Shown here: positions 10,143 through 18,998 of the stretch, one piece after another
Position numbering within the stretch: the stretch's first letter is position 1
Layout of the letters: each line of letters starts with the position of its first letter
NCBI GenBank assembly: GCA_946886565.1
Contig: CAMPIX010000014.1
Coordinates: 1 to 64,000 of the forward strand
From: an uncultured Altererythrobacter sp.
GTDB taxonomy: Bacteria; Pseudomonadota; Alphaproteobacteria; Sphingomonadales; Sphingomonadaceae
Reading direction: 5' to 3'
DNA: 64,000 nucleotides
Made by a program: the position numbers and the translations under genes
The notes under the pieces: generated by a model
Told to the model about the DNA's origin: nothing
Databases searched by the model: none
Seen by the model: the letters and a program-made list of their open reading frames with translations, nothing else

Positions 10143-11036
10143 TCAGCGCGCTCTTCTGGAGCGCCAGACGCGGAACAGCACGCCCGGCGCGGCGAGCACC
10201 GGGTGGCGCTCGCGCCATGGCGTCACCGCCACCGGCACGCCGGTGTGGCGCTCGACCTTCCACGCGGCGTAGCGCGCCGCGCCGTCGAAGGTGGTGCTCG
10301 CCTTGAGCAGCCGCGCGAGGTTGAGCGGCTTGCCCAGCCGCCGCCGCTGCGCCCACCAGCGCAGCACGCGCCGCCGCTCGCGTGCCGCCAGCCGCGGTGC
10401 GAGCCGCTCGCCGTCGCGCGCGAAGGCGATTCCCTCCGCTTCCCACGCGAGCGGCAGCAGGCCGGCGAAATGCGCCGCATTGACTGCGAGGATCGAATCC
10501 TCGCGCCCCGGCTTCTCGACCCGGAACTCGGCGCGATAGGTCGCGCGGAACAGCGCGCGCCAGTAGTCTTCCGCCGTGCCGCTCTCCGGCCCGAGCGCCG
10601 CCGCGAGCCGCGCCGCGGTTTGCGCAGCCTGCGCGATCGCCGCAACCGTGCGCGCGCGCCATTCCTCGCCGCCTACCCACACCAGCGCGCTCGGCTGGAC
10701 GAAGCGCGCCCAGATCGTCGTGTCGCGGCTCTCCCCGCGCGCGGCGCGCTCGAACGTATCGAACGCCATGCGCGCGACCTTGGCGCGCAATGTGCGGCCG
10801 TCACGTTCCCATTCGTGATAGCTGACCCGCGGCCAGATCCGCTCGGCCTGATCGCCGGGCAGCAGGAGGTAGAAATCGAGCACCCCCTCGAGCTCGCCGG
10901 TGCGCAGGTTCGAGCCGTAGAACAGCGCCGCCACCGCCCCCGCCTCCTCCGCCAGCCGCTGCGCGAAGGCCGCGACCGCGGGATGGATTTCGGCGTCGAG
11001 CCCCGCCGCGATTCGCCGTTCGAGCGCGCCGCTCAC
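10143..11036 (-). CDS. Possible Tam41-like nucleotidyltransferase (CDP-DAG synthase candidate)
   Basis: A 297-residue protein I do not recognise with certainty. Near residues 38-57 it has LFYGSNLRTGELEGVLDFYL, which matches the nucleotidyltransferase pattern YGS...(L/V)DF of the mitochondrial CDP-diacylglycerol synthase Tam41. The later RFVQPSALVW resembles that family's GR-x-x-KP segment. The C-terminal third is very basic, ending VWRSRRAR, consistent with membrane-surface binding. It overlaps the upstream diacylglycerol-kinase-like gene by 4 bases. A kinase making phosphatidate and a Tam41-type enzyme converting it to CDP-diacylglycerol would make a coherent pair. The family call is an inference from short motifs and needs a profile search. 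Confidence 0.45.
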   Translation of the reverse strand: MSGALERRIAAGLDAEIHPAVAAFAQRLAEEAGAVAALFYGSNLRTGELEGVLDFYLLLPGDQAERIWPRVSYHEWERDGRTLRAKVARMAFDTFERAARGESRDTTIWARFVQPSALVWVGGEEWRARTVAAIAQAAQTAARLAAALGPESGTAEDYWRALFRATYRAEFRVEKPGREDSILAVNAAHFAGLLPLAWEAEGIAFARDGERLAPRLAARERRRVLRWWAQRRRLGKPLNLARLLKASTTFDGAARYAAWKVERHTGVPVAVTPWRERHPVLAAPGVLFRVWRSRRAR

Positions 11037-12028
11037 GGGATGACGAAGCGCAGCTCGGGGCCGCTCGTCAGGCGATAGCGGCCTGCGGGAAACGCCTCGC
11101 CGTCAAGGATGATCTCGTCCGCGACATCGATCTCGACCGGCTCGGCGGCGATCTGGTGGAAACCCCAGTCCCGCAGCCAGCCGGGCGTGTAGCCGTGCAG
11201 GATCGCGGGGAACAGCAGCAGCAGGCGACGCTTGGGATGGTCCATCACGCCGAGCTTGAGCCCTTCGCGGTGGTTGCCGAACGGCTTGATCCCGGCGGGA
11301 AAGCGCTCGAGCGTCGAGGCAAGGACGAAATGGCGCCGCGCCGGATCGCCGAGCGGGCCGTGCTCGAGCAGGCGGCCCTCGGAGCCGACGGCTATGCGCA
11401 TCGGAACCCCGCGCCGCCACTGGTTGCGGTCGCTCCCGCACAGCGCCTGGAGCACGCCCCACGCCGCCGTGACGCCGACCGCGAGGCTGTCGATCGCGCC
11501 AAGCCGGTGCGCGTCCTGCCCCGCACGGATGCCGAGCGTGTAGGCGCCCGCGCCGAAGATGAAGCCGAGCATCGAGCGCCGCTCGCCGTCCACCGCCTCG
11601 ACCCGTATTGGGCGGCGGACCACGCGCCGGCCGGTGCCGTAGGCGGCGATCGCCGCGCCGATCGTCCACCCCTGCGGCGCGCCCAGATCGACGTTGAGCG
11701 CATTGGTCTTGCCCTTGGGCAGCACCGCGAGGTCGGGCCAGGCATCGCCGAACACGTCCTGCCCGGCGGTGAGCACCTCGCGCACCGTGCCGTCGCCGCC
11801 GTTGATCACGAGATAGTCGATCCCGCGCGCGGCGAAGCGCGCCAGCGCTTCCTTCAATCGGGCGGTGTCCTCGGGCTGCGCGACGAAAATGTTCGCCTGG
11901 ACGCGCAGGTTGAGGTCCTGCCCCTGGTTGCGGTGGCTGCGCGGGTTGTAGATCACCCCGACCGACGGCACGACGGCCGGGCCATCGCTCGGCGCGGGCG
12001 CGGCAGGTCTGGCGTCGGCGGACATCAT
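11033..12028 (-). CDS. Diacylglycerol/lipid kinase family protein
   Basis: A 331-residue DAGK-catalytic-domain protein. The nucleotide loop INGGDGTVREVLTAG (about 88-102) carries the GGDGT signature, the N-terminus has VGVIYNPRSHRN, and the end has the conserved IILDGEAFPAGRY. Relatives phosphorylate diacylglycerol, sphingosine or ceramide; the lipid here is unknown. ATG 12028 (or the adjacent ATG 12025) is preferred over an upstream in-frame GTG because the N-terminus becomes family-like there, although no strong ribosome site is visible. It is the first gene of a two-gene unit with the possible nucleotidyltransferase and is divergent from the M20 amidohydrolase gene. Confidence 0.85.
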   Translation of the reverse strand: MMSADARPAAPAPSDGPAVVPSVGVIYNPRSHRNQGQDLNLRVQANIFVAQPEDTARLKEALARFAARGIDYLVINGGDGTVREVLTAGQDVFGDAWPDLAVLPKGKTNALNVDLGAPQGWTIGAAIAAYGTGRRVVRRPIRVEAVDGERRSMLGFIFGAGAYTLGIRAGQDAHRLGAIDSLAVGVTAAWGVLQALCGSDRNQWRRGVPMRIAVGSEGRLLEHGPLGDPARRHFVLASTLERFPAGIKPFGNHREGLKLGVMDHPKRRLLLLFPAILHGYTPGWLRDWGFHQIAAEPVEIDVADEIILDGEAFPAGRYRLTSGPELRFVIP

Positions 12029-12114
12029 GATCCAAGCCCCTAGCCGCTCCGGGCGCGCGGCGCACCCGGACATTTTCGCTTCGTGCCGCCCGCCCGCACC
12101 TGTATCCTCGGGCC

Positions 12115-13311
12115 ATGCTCCATCCCGACCTGCTCGAATCCGCCCGCGGCCTCGCCGATCGCATCGTCACCCTGCGCCGCGCGATCCACGCCGAGCCCGA
12201 GCTTGGGCTGCACACGCCGAAGACGATGGCCAAAGTCCGCGCCGCGCTCGCGCACCTGCCGCTCGAATGGCGCGAGGGGACCTCGACCACCGGGCAGGTC
12301 GCGGTGCTCAAGGGGGCTCGTCCGGGTCGCCGCGTGCTGCTGCGCGGCGACATGGACGCGCTGCCGATGGCGGAGGAGACCGGGCTCGCGTTCGCCTCGA
12401 CCATCGAGGGCCGGATGCACGCCTGCGGACACGACACGCACACCGCGATGCTCGCGGGCGCGGCCGAACTGCTCGCCGCACAGCGCGAGGAGATTGCCGG
12501 CGAAGTGCTGTTCATGTTCCAGCCGGGCGAGGAAGGCTTCCACGGCGCGCGCTTCATGCTCGAGGATGGCTTGCTGGACCCGCTGCCCGAGGCGGCATTC
12601 GCGCTCCATATCATGCCCAACGCCCCGCACGGCGTGCTGGCGGGCAAGCCGGGCCCGCTGATGGCGGCGGCCGACGCATTCGATATCGTGGTTACCGGCA
12701 AGGGCGGCCACGCCTCGATGCCGCACGATGCGCGCGATCCGGTGCCCGCCGCGTGCGAGATCGTGTCGGCGCTCCAGGCGATGGTCACCCGCCGCTTCAA
12801 CGCCGCCGACGCGGTGGTCGTCACCGTGACCCAACTCGAGGCGGGCACCGCGCACAATATCATCCCCGACCGCGCGACGCTGCGCGGTACGATCCGCACG
12901 CTCTCTCCCCATCACCGCGCCGCGGTGCGCGCGGCGATGGACGAAGTCGTGCGCGGGATCGCAGCCGCGCACGGGGTCGAGGCCGAGGTGACGGTGACCG
13001 AAGGCTTCCCCGTCACGATCTGCGACGAGCGCGCGGTCGCGCTCGGCCGCGAGGTCGCCACCGCCGCGTTCGGCGAAGCCGCCTGGCGCGAGTTGCCCGC
13101 GCCGATCATGGGCGCGGAGGACTTCGCCTACGTGATCGAGAAAGTGCCCGGCGCGATGTTCTTCCTCGGCGTCGCGCGCGAAGGCGACGACTGGCGTCAG
13201 TGCTGCGGCATCCACAGTGCGCGCATGATGGTCGATGAGAGCGCGCTGCCGCACGGCACCGCGATGCTCGCCGGGTGCGCGCTGCGCTTCCTCGAGCGCG
13301 GCTTTACGTAG
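12115..13311 (+). CDS. M20-family amidohydrolase (hippurate hydrolase-like)
   Basis: A 398-residue M20D metallo-amidohydrolase. The N-terminal RRAIHAEPELG is typical. The metal ligands are seen in GDMDALP (about 79-85), MHACGHDTHTAML (about 101-113) and QPGEEGFHGA (about 140-149, with the catalytic Glu). A dimerisation domain with KGGHASMPHDARDP and a final metal motif PAPIMGAEDFAYV follow. The family hydrolyses N-acyl amino acids, amino-acid conjugates or N-acetyl groups in the cytoplasm. It is followed 73 bases later by an acyl-CoA synthetase gene in the same direction, so the two may share a transcript. Confidence 0.9.
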   Translation: MLHPDLLESARGLADRIVTLRRAIHAEPELGLHTPKTMAKVRAALAHLPLEWREGTSTTGQVAVLKGARPGRRVLLRGDMDALPMAEETGLAFASTIEGRMHACGHDTHTAMLAGAAELLAAQREEIAGEVLFMFQPGEEGFHGARFMLEDGLLDPLPEAAFALHIMPNAPHGVLAGKPGPLMAAADAFDIVVTGKGGHASMPHDARDPVPAACEIVSALQAMVTRRFNAADAVVVTVTQLEAGTAHNIIPDRATLRGTIRTLSPHHRAAVRAAMDEVVRGIAAAHGVEAEVTVTEGFPVTICDERAVALGREVATAAFGEAAWRELPAPIMGAEDFAYVIEKVPGAMFFLGVAREGDDWRQCCGIHSARMMVDESALPHGTAMLAGCALRFLERGFT

Positions 13312-13384
13312 CGATACGAAACCGACATGCTCGCCCGCGGAGCAGGCGCCGGCGCGATTCGGCCCGCCCGTGGAGAGGACGTCG

Positions 13385-14926
13385 ATGACCGATAGCGAAC
13401 GCTACTTCCCAACTTATGGCGAGGCGCTCGCCGCGCACGCCGCCGAACGGCCCGAGCAGATCGCGCTCCGCCACGGCGAGCGCACCACCGACTACCGCAC
13501 CTACGACCGCCACGCGACACAGGTCGCGCACGGGCTCGCGGCGATGGGGCTCACCAAGGGCGACCGCGTCGGCTACCTCGGCAAGAACAGCGACTTCGCG
13601 GTCGAGCTCGCACTCGGCTGCGCGCGGGCGGGCATGGTCTTCGTGCCGATCATCTGGCGCCTCGCCCCGGCCGAGGTCGCCTTCATCCTCGACGACGCGG
13701 GGGCGAAGGTCCTGTTCGTCGAGGACGAATTCGCCGGCGCTCCCTTCGCGGGGCAGCGCGTGTCGATGGAGGGCGAGTTCGCCGAGTGGCGCGACACACA
13801 GCCAACCGATCCGGTCGCGACCGAAGTCGGCCCGCACGACGCGCTGCTCCAGCTCTACACCTCGGGCACCACCGGGCTGCCCAAGGGTGTCGTGCTCAGC
13901 CACCACAACGGCACCCATATGCGCCCCAAGCTCAAGGCGGCGGGCATCTACTGGTACAGCGCCGAGCCGGGCGACAGCATGATCCTCGCCATGCCCTACG
14001 GCCATATCGCCGGGGTCGGCACTGCGATGGGCGCGGTGCTCGGCGGGCAGGATCTGATTGTCCACCGCGAGTTCGACCCCGCGCTGCTGATCGCGGACGT
14101 CCAGCGGCATCGGGTCAAGTGGATGTTCCTCGTCCCCGCCGCGATCAACCTGCTGCTCGCGCATCCGGACGCGGCGAAGGCCGATTTCTCCTCGGTCCGC
14201 GGGCTGACCTACGGCGCGAGCCCGATCCCGCTCGATCTGCTCAAGCAGGGCGTCGCGCGGCTGCGGTGCGATTTCGCGCAGCTCTACGGCATGACCGAGA
14301 CCTTCGGCACCGTGGTCAGCCTGCCGCCCGAGGACCACGCGCCCGGGCGCGAGCACGTGATGACGTCGGCCGGCAAGCCGCTCCCCGGCAACGAGGTGCG
14401 CATTCTCGACGCCGATCTGAACCCGCTCCCGCCCGGCGCGACCGGCGAGGTCGCGATCCGCTCCGAAAGCACGATGCTCGGCTACTGGAACCGGCCCGAG
14501 GAGAACGCCAAGGTCATGCTCGAGGGCGGCTGGTTCCGCACCGGCGACGCCGGCATGCTCGACGCGGAGGGCTATCTCTACATCCAGGACCGGATCAAGG
14601 ACATGATCATCACCGGGGGCGAGAACGTCTATCCGGCGGAGGTGGAAAGCGCGATCTTCGGCCACCCGGCGATCGCCGACGTCGCTGTGATCGGCGTGCC
14701 CGACGAGACCTGGGGCGAAGCGGTCAAGGCGGTCGTGGTCGCCAAACCCGGCACCGAGCTCGACGAGGCGGGCGTGATCGCCTTCGCGCGCGAGCGCATC
14801 GCCGGGTTCAAGTGCCCCAAGAGCGTCGACTTCATCGCGGCGCTTCCCCGCAACCCCTCGGGCAAGATCCTGCGCCGCGAACTGCGCGCCCCGTTTTGGG
14901 AAGGGCGCGAGCGGCAGGTGAACTGA
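13385..14926 (+). CDS. Acyl-CoA synthetase (AMP-forming)
   Basis: A 513-residue ANL-superfamily ligase that activates a carboxylic acid to acyl-AMP and then acyl-CoA. The P-loop-like signature LYTSGTTGLPKG lies near residue 157. A YGMTE motif, the GYWNRPEE and WFRTGD motifs of the hinge region, and NPSGKILRRELR with the catalytic Lys near the C-terminus are all present. ATG 13385 is chosen because GGAGAGGACGTCG precedes it and the family N-terminus starts there; the frame upstream is spurious. Substrate chain length cannot be read from sequence. It lies downstream of the M20 hydrolase gene. Confidence 0.93.
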   Translation: MTDSERYFPTYGEALAAHAAERPEQIALRHGERTTDYRTYDRHATQVAHGLAAMGLTKGDRVGYLGKNSDFAVELALGCARAGMVFVPIIWRLAPAEVAFILDDAGAKVLFVEDEFAGAPFAGQRVSMEGEFAEWRDTQPTDPVATEVGPHDALLQLYTSGTTGLPKGVVLSHHNGTHMRPKLKAAGIYWYSAEPGDSMILAMPYGHIAGVGTAMGAVLGGQDLIVHREFDPALLIADVQRHRVKWMFLVPAAINLLLAHPDAAKADFSSVRGLTYGASPIPLDLLKQGVARLRCDFAQLYGMTETFGTVVSLPPEDHAPGREHVMTSAGKPLPGNEVRILDADLNPLPPGATGEVAIRSESTMLGYWNRPEENAKVMLEGGWFRTGDAGMLDAEGYLYIQDRIKDMIITGGENVYPAEVESAIFGHPAIADVAVIGVPDETWGEAVKAVVVAKPGTELDEAGVIAFARERIAGFKCPKSVDFIAALPRNPSGKILRRELRAPFWEGRERQVN

Positions 14927-14959
14927 GCTTTATTCGCCGCATCCGCCGGCGCGGCGATT

Positions 14960-16428
14960 TCAGCCCTGTGACCGTCGACGCGGGCTTCGTTGATCTGGGC
15001 CGCTTTCGCGCGATTGCTGCCGCCACATGGCTGCATACACGCCTCCGGCTGCGAGAAGTTCGGCATGGCGGCCGCGCTCCGCTATCCTGCCCGCGACCAG
15101 CACGACGATCTCATCCGCATCGACGACCGTCGAAAGGCGATGGGCGATCACGAGCGTGGTCCGCGCGACAGCCAGCCGATCCAGACTGGCCAGGATTTCG
15201 CGCTCGGTCCGCGTGTCGAGCGCGCTGGTGGCCTCGTCGAAAATCAGGACCGGCGGCGATTTCGCTATTACACGCGCTATCGCGATCCGCTGCTTCTCCC
15301 CGCCCGAAAGCTTGAGCCCGCGCTCTCCGACGACGCTGGCATAGCCGTCCGGAAGCCTTTCGATCGCGTCGTGAACGTGCGCGGCGCGCGCAACCCCCTC
15401 CACCATTGCCGCGGTCATCTCCGGCGTCCCATAGGCGATGTTGTAGGCAGCCGTTTCGTTGAACAACACCGTGTCTTGCGGAACGACGCCGATCGCCCGC
15501 CGCAGGCTGTCCTGAGTCACTTCCCGCACGTCCTGCCCGTCGATCGCGACGCTACCGTAATCGACGTCGTAGAACCGGAACAGCAGCCGGGCGACGGTCG
15601 ATTTCCGCTGCCGCTTGCGCCGACGATCGCCACGCGGTGGCCGGCCGGAATGTCGAACGAGACGTCACGAAGGATCGGCCGTTTGGGATCGTAACCGAAC
15701 GAGACGTTCTTGAACGAAATATGGCCAGCGGTGATGGCAAGCTCGCGCGCATCCGGCGCATCGCGCACTTCGGGCGGCAAGGCCAGCAGATCGAGCATCG
15801 CTTCGGCATCCGTGTATGCCTGTCGAACCCCGCCGTAGACGTTGGCCAGCGCCTCCAGAGGCGCATAGAGCTGCAGCAGGAAGGCGTTGATCAGAACGAA
15901 GTCGCCCACAGACATGCCCCCGTCCGCGACCCCCCGCGCGGCAAGTACCAACACCGCGATCGCGCCCACGGCAAGAGTTGTCGCCTGGCCGATTCCGACC
16001 AGCGTTTCGGCGAGCTTGGCCCGTACCGCCGACTGCTCGTAAGCGCGGCGGGACCGGTCATAGCGCTCCATTTCGATATCGTCGGCCGCGAAGTATTTGA
16101 CCGTTTCGTAGTTGAGCAGACTGTCCATCGACGCGATGCTGGCCTGGACGTCGAGCGCATTGGTTTCGCGCCGGAGCCGCACCTGGACGCCCGCGCCTAT
16201 GGCGGTGAGCGCCAGATAGACCGCAAGGGTCGTCAGGATGATCAGCGCATATTCGAGGCTGTATCCGGCCGCGAGAATCGCGAGCACCGCGAGCAGCTCG
16301 AGCGCAGTGGGGATGAGCGTGAACAGCACGAGTTCCGCCAGGAATTCGATCGACAGCGTGCCGCGCCCGACGATCTGAACAATCGCATTGTCCGTCTTAC
16401 GGAGTATGATTTTGAATCGATTGAGCAA
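14960..16428 (-). pseudogene. Remnant of an Atm1-type ABC exporter (5'-truncated, frameshifted)
   Basis: The remains of an ABC half-transporter of the Atm1/ABCB7 type. The surviving membrane part starts around RGTLSIEFLAELVLF, and the first membrane helices (roughly 200 residues) are missing. The nucleotide domain is split at Walker A near 15601-15606. One frame reads GASGSG and then shifts, where GASGSGKST is expected; a single lost base explains it. The other frame carries the rest of the domain: [30 protein letters not shown] and AHRLS. Just upstream of 16428 the sequence becomes unrelated and AT-richer, so the truncation marks the left edge of the island. The frameshift could be a sequencing error; the missing N-terminus could not. 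Confidence 0.85.
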
Positions 16429-16913
16429 GCATCCGAGCGTCTCAACAAGGGCGACCTGTCAATGTCGCAGCATGAACGCACTGCAGCTGCAATTGTGAAT
16501 GGCAGACTGAATTTGCTTAACCACGATGACTTCCGTCGTCCGCTAATCGAAATGGGCCGAAGCTGGGCCCATGCGACAATCGAGGTGATCTTCGACCATT
16601 GGGAGCGTGAGATGACCCTGCGAGCCGATCATCCGCGATGCCCTACCGGTGACCAGCGCATTCTCCGCAAAAACCACCCATGACGGACAAACCTCAAACG
16701 GATGATGGCTGGTGTTGGGCCGCTAGCTGACAGTCTGCTTTTGGCGATCGAAGCTGGAGAAGCCGCTATTCCGCTCACGACCCCAGAGTTGCCACTAAGG
16801 GGCGCTCTCGCTGAATGGCTGAAATGGGGCTGGGAGAAGACAGGTTGCGAAATGACAGCGGCGAAGGCCGGCCGGTTGGCAGATTTTGGCAGTGACACCT
16901 GTTTCTTTCAGGC
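16429..16913. other. Island left-end junction, gene-poor stretch
   Basis: These 485 bases separate the ABC remnant from the AraC gene. They contain one small candidate ORF (listed separately) and a second 16-codon ORF that starts in an ATGA overlap with it (MTDKPQTDDGW) and stops quickly. No integrase, tRNA fragment or inverted repeat was recognised, and no copy of the tRNA-Arg 3' end was found here. Composition is already AT-richer than the left flank. Confidence 0.5.
16462..16683 (+). CDS. Hypothetical small protein (73 aa)
   Basis: A 73-residue ORF starting MSQHERTAAAIVNGRLNLLN with an AAGGG-like sequence 8-12 bases upstream. It has a balanced, protein-like composition (IEMGRSWAHATIEVIFDHWE looks helical) and overlaps the next tiny ORF by ATGA. 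I do not recognise it. The end of the ORF is less protein-like, so it may be a decayed or truncated gene at the island junction. Confidence 0.3.
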   Translation: MSQHERTAAAIVNGRLNLLNHDDFRRPLIEMGRSWAHATIEVIFDHWEREMTLRADHPRCPTGDQRILRKNHP

Positions 16914-17843
16914 TCATGCGTCTTTCAGATAGAGTCCCGGGCCCAAGGTGGGGAGAGCCGTGCCCAGCACCTGTCCGCGGACGCGGATGATTGCGTCCAG
17001 GAAAGGAAACTCAAGGCTAAGAAAGCGCCTCGCGGTCAGCCCCAGGAAGCGGTCGCAGTCGCGCAGGAAATGGGATGAATCCGTGTACGCCTCATCAATG
17101 TCCCGATAGCTCCCACCTCCTGCTGTCCTGATGGCGATAAGGGATCGCAGGAAACGCGTGCGGGCAATGAGCAAGCTCGGAGCAAACCCGAACCTCTTCA
17201 GCGACAACCTTCTCAAGGTGTGCCGCGCCAAGCCGAGTTCGCGTGCGAGGTCGGCCGCGGATCGGATGGCATCGTCCAGAAGCAGCTTGTGCAGGGCGAC
17301 GATCAGTTCTTCGTCTTCGGTCGGGGCGGGCATTTCTCGAAGAAAAAACTCGTCGAGAATGGCCTTTACAGCGGGCCCTTGGTCCGAAGATCGTAGCAGG
17401 GAAACGATTTCGGCCGATCGTTCGCCGATTAGCTCATCCAGCGATACCATGCGGTCCCGGAATTTCGAGACATCCAGATTGAGCAAGCGGGCCACACCGG
17501 CAGGCGTGAGATTGACCCCAATCGTTACGCCGCCATTAGACGTGTGATGTAGGACGCGGCTGGCGCTACCATAGAAGCCGGCCTCGGGCAGAGGAGACCA
17601 GCAGATACCCGGAGCATCGATCGACATCGGCTCCCTAGCCAACGCGAACCGTATGATGGGCCAGGAGGGCAGCATTGGCGAGCGCGCGCCCAACACCTCG
17701 GGCCCCTCTGAGTCGAAGACGAAATAATCGCCGATCAGCCACGCCAGCGACGGATGGGGCGCTTCCCATCGCATCGCGGTGTTAGCCGGTAACGAGAAGC
17801 TAACACGGTCGCCCCCGGCCGAGTGAGACCCACTTTCAATCAT
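16914..17843 (-). CDS. AraC-family transcriptional regulator
   Basis: A 309-residue regulator with the AraC/XylS double helix-turn-helix in its last 100 residues: SAADLARELGLARHTLRRLSLKRFGFAPS forms the first helix-turn-helix region and SYRDIDEAYTDSSHFLRDCDRFLGLTARRF the second. The N-terminal 190 residues look like a ligand/sensing domain (DYFVFDSEGPEVLGARSPML) of the type with a DUF6597-like cupin. ATG 17843 has GAAAGG upstream and is preferred over an earlier in-frame GTG. It is the leftmost clear gene of the island. A 9-bp inverted repeat lies about 70 bases upstream. Target genes are unknown. Confidence 0.8.
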   Translation of the reverse strand: MIESGSHSAGGDRVSFSLPANTAMRWEAPHPSLAWLIGDYFVFDSEGPEVLGARSPMLPSWPIIRFALAREPMSIDAPGICWSPLPEAGFYGSASRVLHHTSNGGVTIGVNLTPAGVARLLNLDVSKFRDRMVSLDELIGERSAEIVSLLRSSDQGPAVKAILDEFFLREMPAPTEDEELIVALHKLLLDDAIRSAADLARELGLARHTLRRLSLKRFGFAPSLLIARTRFLRSLIAIRTAGGGSYRDIDEAYTDSSHFLRDCDRFLGLTARRFLSLEFPFLDAIIRVRGQVLGTALPTLGPGLYLKDA

Positions 17844-17908
17844 GCCTTTCTCAGTCTCCGTGCCGAGCTCTATTCTGAGCAGGCAGAATTCTATCAATTT
17901 CAAAGCTG

Positions 17909-17940
17909 AGCGCGTCAGGCATTGTAGGCGTTGACGCGCT
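17909..17940. promoter_or_regulatory. Inverted repeat upstream of the AraC regulator
   Basis: AGCGCGTCA (17909-17917) and TGACGCGCT (17932-17940) form a perfect 9-bp inverted repeat with a 14-base spacer. It lies 66-97 bases upstream of the AraC start on the minus strand, where a promoter or operator would be expected. No T-run follows on either side, so it is not a terminator. Whether the AraC protein or something else binds it is unknown. Confidence 0.4.
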
Positions 17941-18067
17941 CTAGCGGCGGAGATCCTTCGCTGTCCTTCACTCCCAGTCAATCGAGTGGACAAATCCAGC
18001 CCTCGATGCGAGGCGCCCGAGCGTATTTTCTAGCTCCAATGCGGATCATCTCGATCGGATTTCGCAA

Positions 18068-18304
18068 TCAGCGGCACGCGTGCCGGGATACTTGTTCCTC
18101 GATTGCCCTGATGAACATGTCTCCGTATTGCTCAGTAGAGCTGAAATTTTGCTCATATTCACCAATATTATGACCTGAGCCAAATGCGCTCTTCAGGCGT
18201 GCAAGAATCTCCGGACGCTCATCTGCCAGAAAACGTATCAAGGTCTGCAAAATCCGGGCGTGGGCCAATACCCTGCGTTCTAGATCGGTGTCTTCGGCAT
18301 CCAT
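18068..18304 (-). CDS. Hypothetical small acidic/helical protein (78 aa)
   Basis: A 78-residue protein from ATG 18304, chosen because AGGAG lies 8 bases upstream. It begins MDAEDTDLERRVLAHARILQ, is mostly predicted helix and ends SRHACR. It resembles short all-helical proteins common as hypotheticals in sphingomonads; no function is known. Its 5' end overlaps the previous gene by 25 bases, so it belongs to the minus-strand set of small genes at 18.0-19.2 kb. The 224 bases downstream, up to the AraC gene, hold no other ORF I can support. Confidence 0.65.
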   Translation of the reverse strand: MDAEDTDLERRVLAHARILQTLIRFLADERPEILARLKSAFGSGHNIGEYEQNFSSTEQYGDMFIRAIEEQVSRHACR

Positions 18305-18501
18305 TCGTATTCTCCTGTGAACCTGTCTAGCGCGTTTACTGTGTCGGCTTTGCTCTGAAGTTCGATTTCGGCCGCGGCGAGACGATCCCATGATTCCGCC
18401 GAATCCAAGTGCTTGCGGCGAACGTTTTCAAGCCTGGTGCTGGCCGCAAAAGCTCGATCCGCGGCGGCAAGAGCGACGTAGTTCGTGCGAAAGTCACCCA
18501 T
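18280..18501 (-). CDS. Hypothetical small helical protein (73 aa)
   Basis: A 73-residue protein from ATG 18501 with GGAAAGG upstream. It begins MGDFRTNYVALAAADRAF and is Ala/Glu/Arg-rich, probably two helices. It overlaps the 141-residue gene upstream by 8 bases and the 78-residue gene downstream by 25 bases, so the three are translated as a unit. The ADRA-centred N-terminal helix is faintly similar to the 74-residue protein at 22941-23165, but the match is too weak to claim homology. Function unknown. Confidence 0.6.
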   Translation of the reverse strand: MGDFRTNYVALAAADRAFAASTRLENVRRKHLDSAESWDRLAAAEIELQSKADTVNALDRFTGEYEWMPKTPI

Positions 18502-18919
18502 GGAGGGGCCTTTCCTGGGGCATTCGCCCCTTCTGGCGCTCATATTCTGCCATCGCCAGCGACAGGTCATGGTAGACATATGGCCCCACTTGATATTCTC
18601 TGACGATCCTTGTCGTGATTTCAGGAGGGGGTGGTACCAATGGCGGGTAAATAGCGCCGCCCTCGCTTTCCCATGATTCCAACGTTGCATTGGGAACAGC
18701 GGGCGCCGTTTCACCCGCGTAAGATCCGTATATGATCGTTTCCGGAGTTTCTTCAGCCGAAGGTGACGCGCCTGGAGTTCGAATTTGGCGCAATTCGCGA
18801 ATGCGTCGGGCGTAAATGGCAATCTTCTCGAAATGGCCTTGACGGGTTTGCCCGTCAGGAGAAGCGCTGGCCTTCATCACTTCTAGCTGGTGCGCGTGAA
18901 GCAGTTCATTGAGATCCAT
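18494..18919 (-). CDS. Hypothetical two-module protein (141 aa), fused form
   Basis: A 141-residue protein with a GAGGAG ribosome site 9 bases before ATG 18919. The N-terminal module (1-45; MDLNELLHAHQLEV..., RRIRELRQ) matches the separate 65-residue protein at 21765. The C-terminal module (about 80-135; ESWESEGGAIYPP..., YQVGPYVYHDLSLAMAEYERQK) matches the separate 70-residue protein at 21964. A Pro/Ser/Thr-rich linker joins them. So the same two modules occur fused here and as adjacent genes on the other strand 3 kb away. The family is unknown to me by function. It heads a three-gene overlapping unit. Confidence 0.75.
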   Translation of the reverse strand: MDLNELLHAHQLEVMKASASPDGQTRQGHFEKIAIYARRIRELRQIRTPGASPSAEETPETIIYGSYAGETAPAVPNATLESWESEGGAIYPPLVPPPPEITTRIVREYQVGPYVYHDLSLAMAEYERQKGRMPQERPLHG

Positions 18920-18998
18920 GGCTCCGCTCCTCTCGGGAGTAGGGACGATCGGTGGCCGGACCGGGTGCGGTGTGCGGCTTCAACCGGTCGAACTCAGG

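Noticed and set aside
11103..12899. A 598-codon minus-strand frame across the kinase and M20 genes
   Set aside because: It crosses divergent genes and shows no coherent protein sequence.
16702..16932. A 76-codon plus-strand frame at the island left end
   Set aside because: It overlaps the AraC gene end, has no ribosome site and no support beyond being open.
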